Assembly: GCA_030600585.1 (NCBI GenBank)
Contig: JAUVLU010000025.1
Coordinates: 1-37,689 of the forward strand
DNA length: 37,689 nucleotides
Reading direction: 5' to 3'
Source: Candidatus Cloacimonadota bacterium
GTDB taxonomy: Bacteria > Cloacimonadota > Cloacimonadia > Cloacimonadales > TCS61
Position 1 is the first letter of the stretch, and the number at the start of each line of letters is the position of its first letter. A program made the position numbers and the translations under genes. This document shows, one piece after another, positions 34,836 to 37,689 of the stretch. Below the pieces are notes generated by a model. The model ran no database searches. It saw only the letters and a list, made by a program, of their open reading frames with translations, and was not told the DNA's origin.

Positions 34836-34994
34836 TCATTTTGCTTGTTTTATATTGAGAATAGACACCTTACTAGATCCATACTGTGCTTTTAATAACT
34901 TTTTTGCTTTAGTCGGATCATTTGCTGTAATGACTGTTTGCTGGATACCTGAAACTCCTTTTACTCGGAATCTAATTTCATACTGTTTTACCAT
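34836..34994 (-). CDS. Small basic protein, 52 aa
   Basis: A 52-aa frame starting MVKQYEIRFRVKG has GGAG 7 nt before its ATG and ends in TGA. The pattern is one beta-strand, a turn, a helix rich in lysine (TKAKKLLKAQYG), then a strand (SKVSILNIKQ). This is a compact, plausible fold. I recall similar short proteins near mobile genes but cannot name the family. It lies 115 nt upstream of the 561-aa gene. Confidence 0.65.
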   Translation of the reverse strand: MVKQYEIRFRVKGVSGIQQTVITANDPTKAKKLLKAQYGSSKVSILNIKQAK

Positions 34995-35068
34995 TATATA
35001 CTCCTTATTATTTTTTACTATGAAAGTGAAAAAAAATAATCATAACCATCTTATACTCCTAATATTCT

Positions 35069-35329
35069 TCACTTCCCATAAAACTCACTAATATCAAAAT
35101 AAACTTCAAACACATTTCCTTTTTTATCCTGTAGCAGAATTTTGTCAAAATATTTATTTTTACCAAGAATCAATGATTGCCTGATGAATTTCCAGTCAAC
35201 CTCTGGAATATCACATTTACTTTTTAAATATTCATATTCTGTTGCAACCCTTTATTTTGTGCTTTGTGCGCCTTTTATTATAATTACATCCTTAAACGAT
35301 CTACCGGTATTATCCGACAATGTTATCAT
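35069..35329 (-). pseudogene. Broken second copy of the 86-aa gene
   Basis: It matches the intact gene at 31187-31447 along its whole length: same start (MITLSDN), same end (FDIS-FYGK) and a GGAGG site ahead of ATG. Codon 26 is TAA (35254-35252), where the intact copy has a Glu codon, a one-base change. The 60 codons after it stay open, so inactivation looks recent. It is the last island gene before the truncated deacetylase. Confidence 0.85.
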
Positions 35330-35372
35330 ATTCCACCTCCAAATCCTATTGTTTTAGTTCTTCCAAAACTGG

Positions 35373-35978
35373 ATGTATCTTCCAGTTCACAATATTTTAT
35401 CAAATCTTTCTGGTGGTTATCATCATGCGAAAAGTAACCATGGAGAAGGTTTCTGCTTTTTTGCAGATATACCATTATCAATTAAAAGTATCTGGCAGAA
35501 GCATCCTAAGCTAAGAATATTGATCATCGATCTGGATGCACACCAAGGAAATGGCTGTTCAAGCATTTTAGGAAAAGATAAAAGAGTAGCAATTCTTGAT
35601 ATGTATAATACGGTTATTTTTCCAAGAGATAGAAATGCAGAAAAACTTGTTTCATATAAAGTCGCTTTATGCAGAAAAACAAGAGACAAAATTTATTTAG
35701 AGAAATTAAATTCAATGTTGTCAAAAGCTTTAGATGAGCATAAACCTAATGTAATAATTTATAATGCAGGTACAGATGTTTATGTTGAGGACCCGCTAGG
35801 TGGTTTGAATATTTCTGAACAAGGAATTATTAACCGTGATGAGATTGTTTTCAAGGCAGCTTCAGACAACAAAGTTCCAATTCTAATGTTACTTTCTGGA
35901 GGTTATCATAAAAGATCTGGAGATATCGTTGGAAGATCAATTGTTAAAATGATTCAAAAAGGGATATTGAATTATTAA
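35373..35978 (+). pseudogene. 5'-truncated histone-deacetylase-family protein
   Basis: The remaining 201 codons carry the C-terminal two thirds of a zinc deacetylase: NLSGGYHHAKS with the catalytic His pair, the metal ligands in DLDAHQGNG, YNAGTDVYVEDPLGGL, and the final LLSGGYHKRS. The usual first 90-100 residues are missing. The frame opens after TAG at 35355, and the ATG at 35373 has no ribosome-binding site. This is the only rightward gene in the region and directly abuts the island's right edge. Such enzymes act on acetylated small molecules or proteins. It is probably dead; a shorter active form is unlikely. Confidence 0.82.
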
Positions 35979-36070
35979 TTCTCCAACTTGTTTCAAGAGT
36001 TTAAGATTTCTTTTAACCTTTTGCATGGTTTAGTTTATAGAAATCCAGTTTTTCAAATTAATTTCAATTT

Positions 36071-36100
36071 ATCTGTGTTTATCAGTGTTAATCTGTGGTT
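36071..36100. repeat. Three 10-nt units, ATCTGTGTTT type
   Basis: ATCTGTGTTT, ATCAGTGTTA and ATCTGTGGTT run in tandem between the convergent deacetylase fragment and tsaD. Related ATCTGTG/TTAATC strings are, from memory, common in environmental bacterial intergenic DNA. No function is evident. Confidence 0.5.
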
Positions 36101-36118
36101 AATTATTAATGAGTTGGA

Positions 36119-37153
36119 TCAAAGAATTCTTATACCTTTTGTAGAAAATGCATTTAGTGATAGATCTGCAAAATCACTTTTTTGATATTTTTCAATTGCT
36201 GCAGCTCCTATCATGGCAGCGTTATCCATGCAGTACTCTAAAGCAGGAAAGAAAACATTTACGCCAAATGATTTCCCCTTCTCAGAAATTTCTTTGCGTA
36301 AAAGACTGTTTGCCGAAACTCCACCCGCTACAATAATTGTTTTTGCGTTAGATTTTTTTGCATAAGCTATTGTTTTTGAGACAAGACTATCAACAATTGC
36401 TTGTTGAACAGATGCAGCAATATCAACAATATGGTTTGTTATGAAATTATTATCCTTACTCGCTAAATAATTTCTTACAGAAGTTTTAAATCCGCTAAAA
36501 CTGAAATCAAAGTTATCCTTTTTATTTAATGCTCTGGGAAATCGATGAAATTTTGGATCTCCATTTTTAGCAATTTTATCAATTATGGGTCCACCCGGAT
36601 AACCTAACCCCAACAACTTGGCAACTTTATCAAAAGCTTCTCCTGCTGCATCATCGCGTGTTCTTCCAATTATTTTAAATTCATCCATAGATTTAAAATC
36701 TACAAGTTCGGTATGTCCGCCGGAAACTACCAGTGCAAGGTAAGGAGGTATAAGATCAGGATTTTCAATTCTGTTTGCATAGATATGCCCGAGCATGTGA
36801 TTTACTGCAATGAGCGGTTTGCCAAGACTATAAGCCAAACTCTTCGCAAATGAAACTCCAACCAGCAATGCTCCAATTAATCCCGGATTCACAGAGACAG
36901 CGATAGCATCAATGTCTTCAAAAGATAATTCAGCTTTAGTTAATGCAGCTTGTGTTAATTGCATTATATTCTTTAAATGCAGCCTGGAAGCCAGCTCCGG
37001 CACCACACCACCAAAATCTTCGTGGGTTGTTTGAGATGATATCAGATTAACAAGAACATTAAAATTGGAATTTATAACAGCAACTGATGTATCGTCGCAA
37101 GAGGTTTCAAAGGCTAATATTTTAAATTTTTCAGTTTTTTCATTGCCGATCAT
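36119..37153 (-). CDS. tsaD: tRNA N6-adenosine threonylcarbamoyltransferase TsaD
   Basis: It transfers the threonylcarbamoyl group to A37 of ANN-reading tRNAs with TsaB and TsaE. Family marks are ILAFETSCDDTSVAV at the N-terminus, the metal ligands in VNHMLGHIYA, VVSGGHTEL, and a late GGVSANSLLRK. I place the start at ATG 37153 (344 aa), close to the usual 337 residues; an ATG at 37189 would add 12 residues that overlap the ybbR end by 50 nt. Either way it overlaps the upstream gene, so translation is coupled. TsaB and TsaE are not in the window. Confidence 0.95.
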   Translation of the reverse strand: MIGNEKTEKFKILAFETSCDDTSVAVINSNFNVLVNLISSQTTHEDFGGVVPELASRLHLKNIMQLTQAALTKAELSFEDIDAIAVSVNPGLIGALLVGVSFAKSLAYSLGKPLIAVNHMLGHIYANRIENPDLIPPYLALVVSGGHTELVDFKSMDEFKIIGRTRDDAAGEAFDKVAKLLGLGYPGGPIIDKIAKNGDPKFHRFPRALNKKDNFDFSFSGFKTSVRNYLASKDNNFITNHIVDIAASVQQAIVDSLVSKTIAYAKKSNAKTIIVAGGVSANSLLRKEISEKGKSFGVNVFFPALEYCMDNAAMIGAAAIEKYQKSDFADLSLNAFSTKGIRIL

Positions 37154-37689
37154 TCTGAATGACCTGAATTTTTTGAGGTGTATATTCAATTATCTTAACG
37201 CCTGCCGGAACTTCAAAAGTTACACTTGCAAAATCTTTTTTCAAAATTGTTGTATTTAAATTAGCAATTATTGAGTTAGTATTGAGTTGTTCTACAATTT
37301 CTTTGGGACCGCTAACCATCACTGACACTTTCTGTGGTATTATTGTAATATTTTCAGTTTCAGGAAATTTTATCGGTATCAGTGAAATAGTTCTTTGAAT
37401 TATTTTTGTATTTGTGATTTCAAATTCTATTTTTTCTTGCAAAAGTTCAATTTTGGGATCAGGAGAAATAAGCTCTACTGTGAGCTTTCCATCTACTATC
37501 ATTTTATTTGAAATATTATTTGTAAGAATGAATTCGACATTATTTAGTAATGCAAGAGGACCTTTTATAGTAATTTTCCTATTTGCATTTTTCACTTTGT
37601 TCTTTATAAAGAATTCTTCGTCATTTGCCGATACATATTGGATTTTAAGTGGTTTTGTCCTCTCAACCAGTTTATCCATATTTATAAAA
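37140..37689 (-). CDS. YbbR/CdaR-like protein, partial (N-terminus outside window)
   Basis: The frame is open to the window edge and continues upstream of the first ATG (37679), so the N-terminal part, where this family has its membrane anchor, is missing. The visible about 180 residues show repeated YbbR-type beta units (KVKNANRKITIKGPLALL, then PQKVSVMVSGPKEIVEQL and ASVTFEVPAGVKII). In many bacteria YbbR (CdaR) regulates the c-di-AMP synthase CdaA; cdaA often lies just upstream but is not in view. It overlaps tsaD. Confidence 0.75.
   Translation of the reverse strand, partial: FINMDKLVERTKPLKIQYVSANDEEFFIKNKVKNANRKITIKGPLALLNNVEFILTNNISNKMIVDGKLTVELISPDPKIELLQEKIEFEITNTKIIQRTISLIPIKFPETENITIIPQKVSVMVSGPKEIVEQLNTNSIIANLNTTILKKDFASVTFEVPAGVKIIEYTPQKIQVIQNDRQ

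Noticed and set aside
35005-35055. 13-codon frame with GGAG upstream of the 52-aa gene
   Set aside because: It has a ribosome-binding site but is very short, with a TTT-rich sequence and nothing to support a leader peptide.
26000-35400. Integrase-type island inserted at the tRNA-Thr 3' end
   Set aside because: The island lies on the 5' side of the tRNA, no integrase is present, and I see no repeat of the tRNA end near 35.4 kb.

Overview
The window is a stretch of bacterial chromosome, AT-rich by eye (roughly one third G+C), with Gram-negative envelope genes: a lipoprotein lytic transglycosylase, a C-terminal processing protease, cdsA, uppS, and a secreted protein with a predicted beta-barrel. 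The exported endonuclease I ends in a FlgD/Por-type sorting domain with an NYPNPF motif. That motif, the short-hairpin intergenic repeats and the gene content suggest an FCB-type candidate phylum; Candidatus Cloacimonadota is my best guess. This is inference, because no 16S rRNA or marker-gene tree is available here. TGA is a normal stop: several genes end in it, and prfB keeps its UGA-dependent frameshift.

Layout. 1-1216 holds no gene, only a terminator-like hairpin and palindromic repeats. 1217-8794 (minus) runs metG, two PAS/GGDEF diguanylate cyclases, an APC permease fused to a PTS EIIA-like domain, then miaB. 8994-19310 (minus) is one long housekeeping run read trmB-dgt-prfB-(four-helix-bundle gene)-uppS-cdsA-rfbB-mltD-rimI-tmk-ctpA, with many 0-12 nt junctions and a strong terminator after ctpA. 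On the plus strand follow a secreted beta-rich protein (19707), a GC-rich palindrome-dense block (20955-21190), secreted endonuclease I (21300) and an acyl-CoA synthetase (22378). A metallo-beta-lactamase hydrolase, a PP-loop tRNA-thiolation-like enzyme and tRNA-Thr(CGT) lie on the minus strand at 24348-26075.

26.1-35.4 kb is an accessory, defence-type island, almost all on the minus strand. It contains an ATPase remnant, an AbiEi/AbiEii toxin-antitoxin pair, McrC and an McrB broken by one in-frame UGA. Beyond these lies a run of unrecognised small genes and a 561-aa protein with 36-residue repeats. The run includes two copies of one 86-codon gene about 3.9 kb apart, the second killed by a stop codon. 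The right edge abuts a histone-deacetylase-family gene missing its first third. Backbone resumes with tsaD and a ybbR-like gene cut by the window end.

How the genes work together. The housekeeping run couples translation termination, tRNA modification, nucleotide metabolism, lipid and cell-wall precursors, and wall turnover. The island mixes restriction and abortive infection with uncharacterised genes and shows several decay events (mcrB, the 86-codon copy, the ATPase, the deacetylase), so it looks like a turnover hotspot. The best candidate for something undescribed is the 31.2-35.0 kb small-gene cluster next to mcrBC. The best sequence-level signals are the mcrB nonsense codon, the prfB frameshift site, and the four-helix-bundle cassette bounded by inverted repeats inside the prfB-uppS operon.
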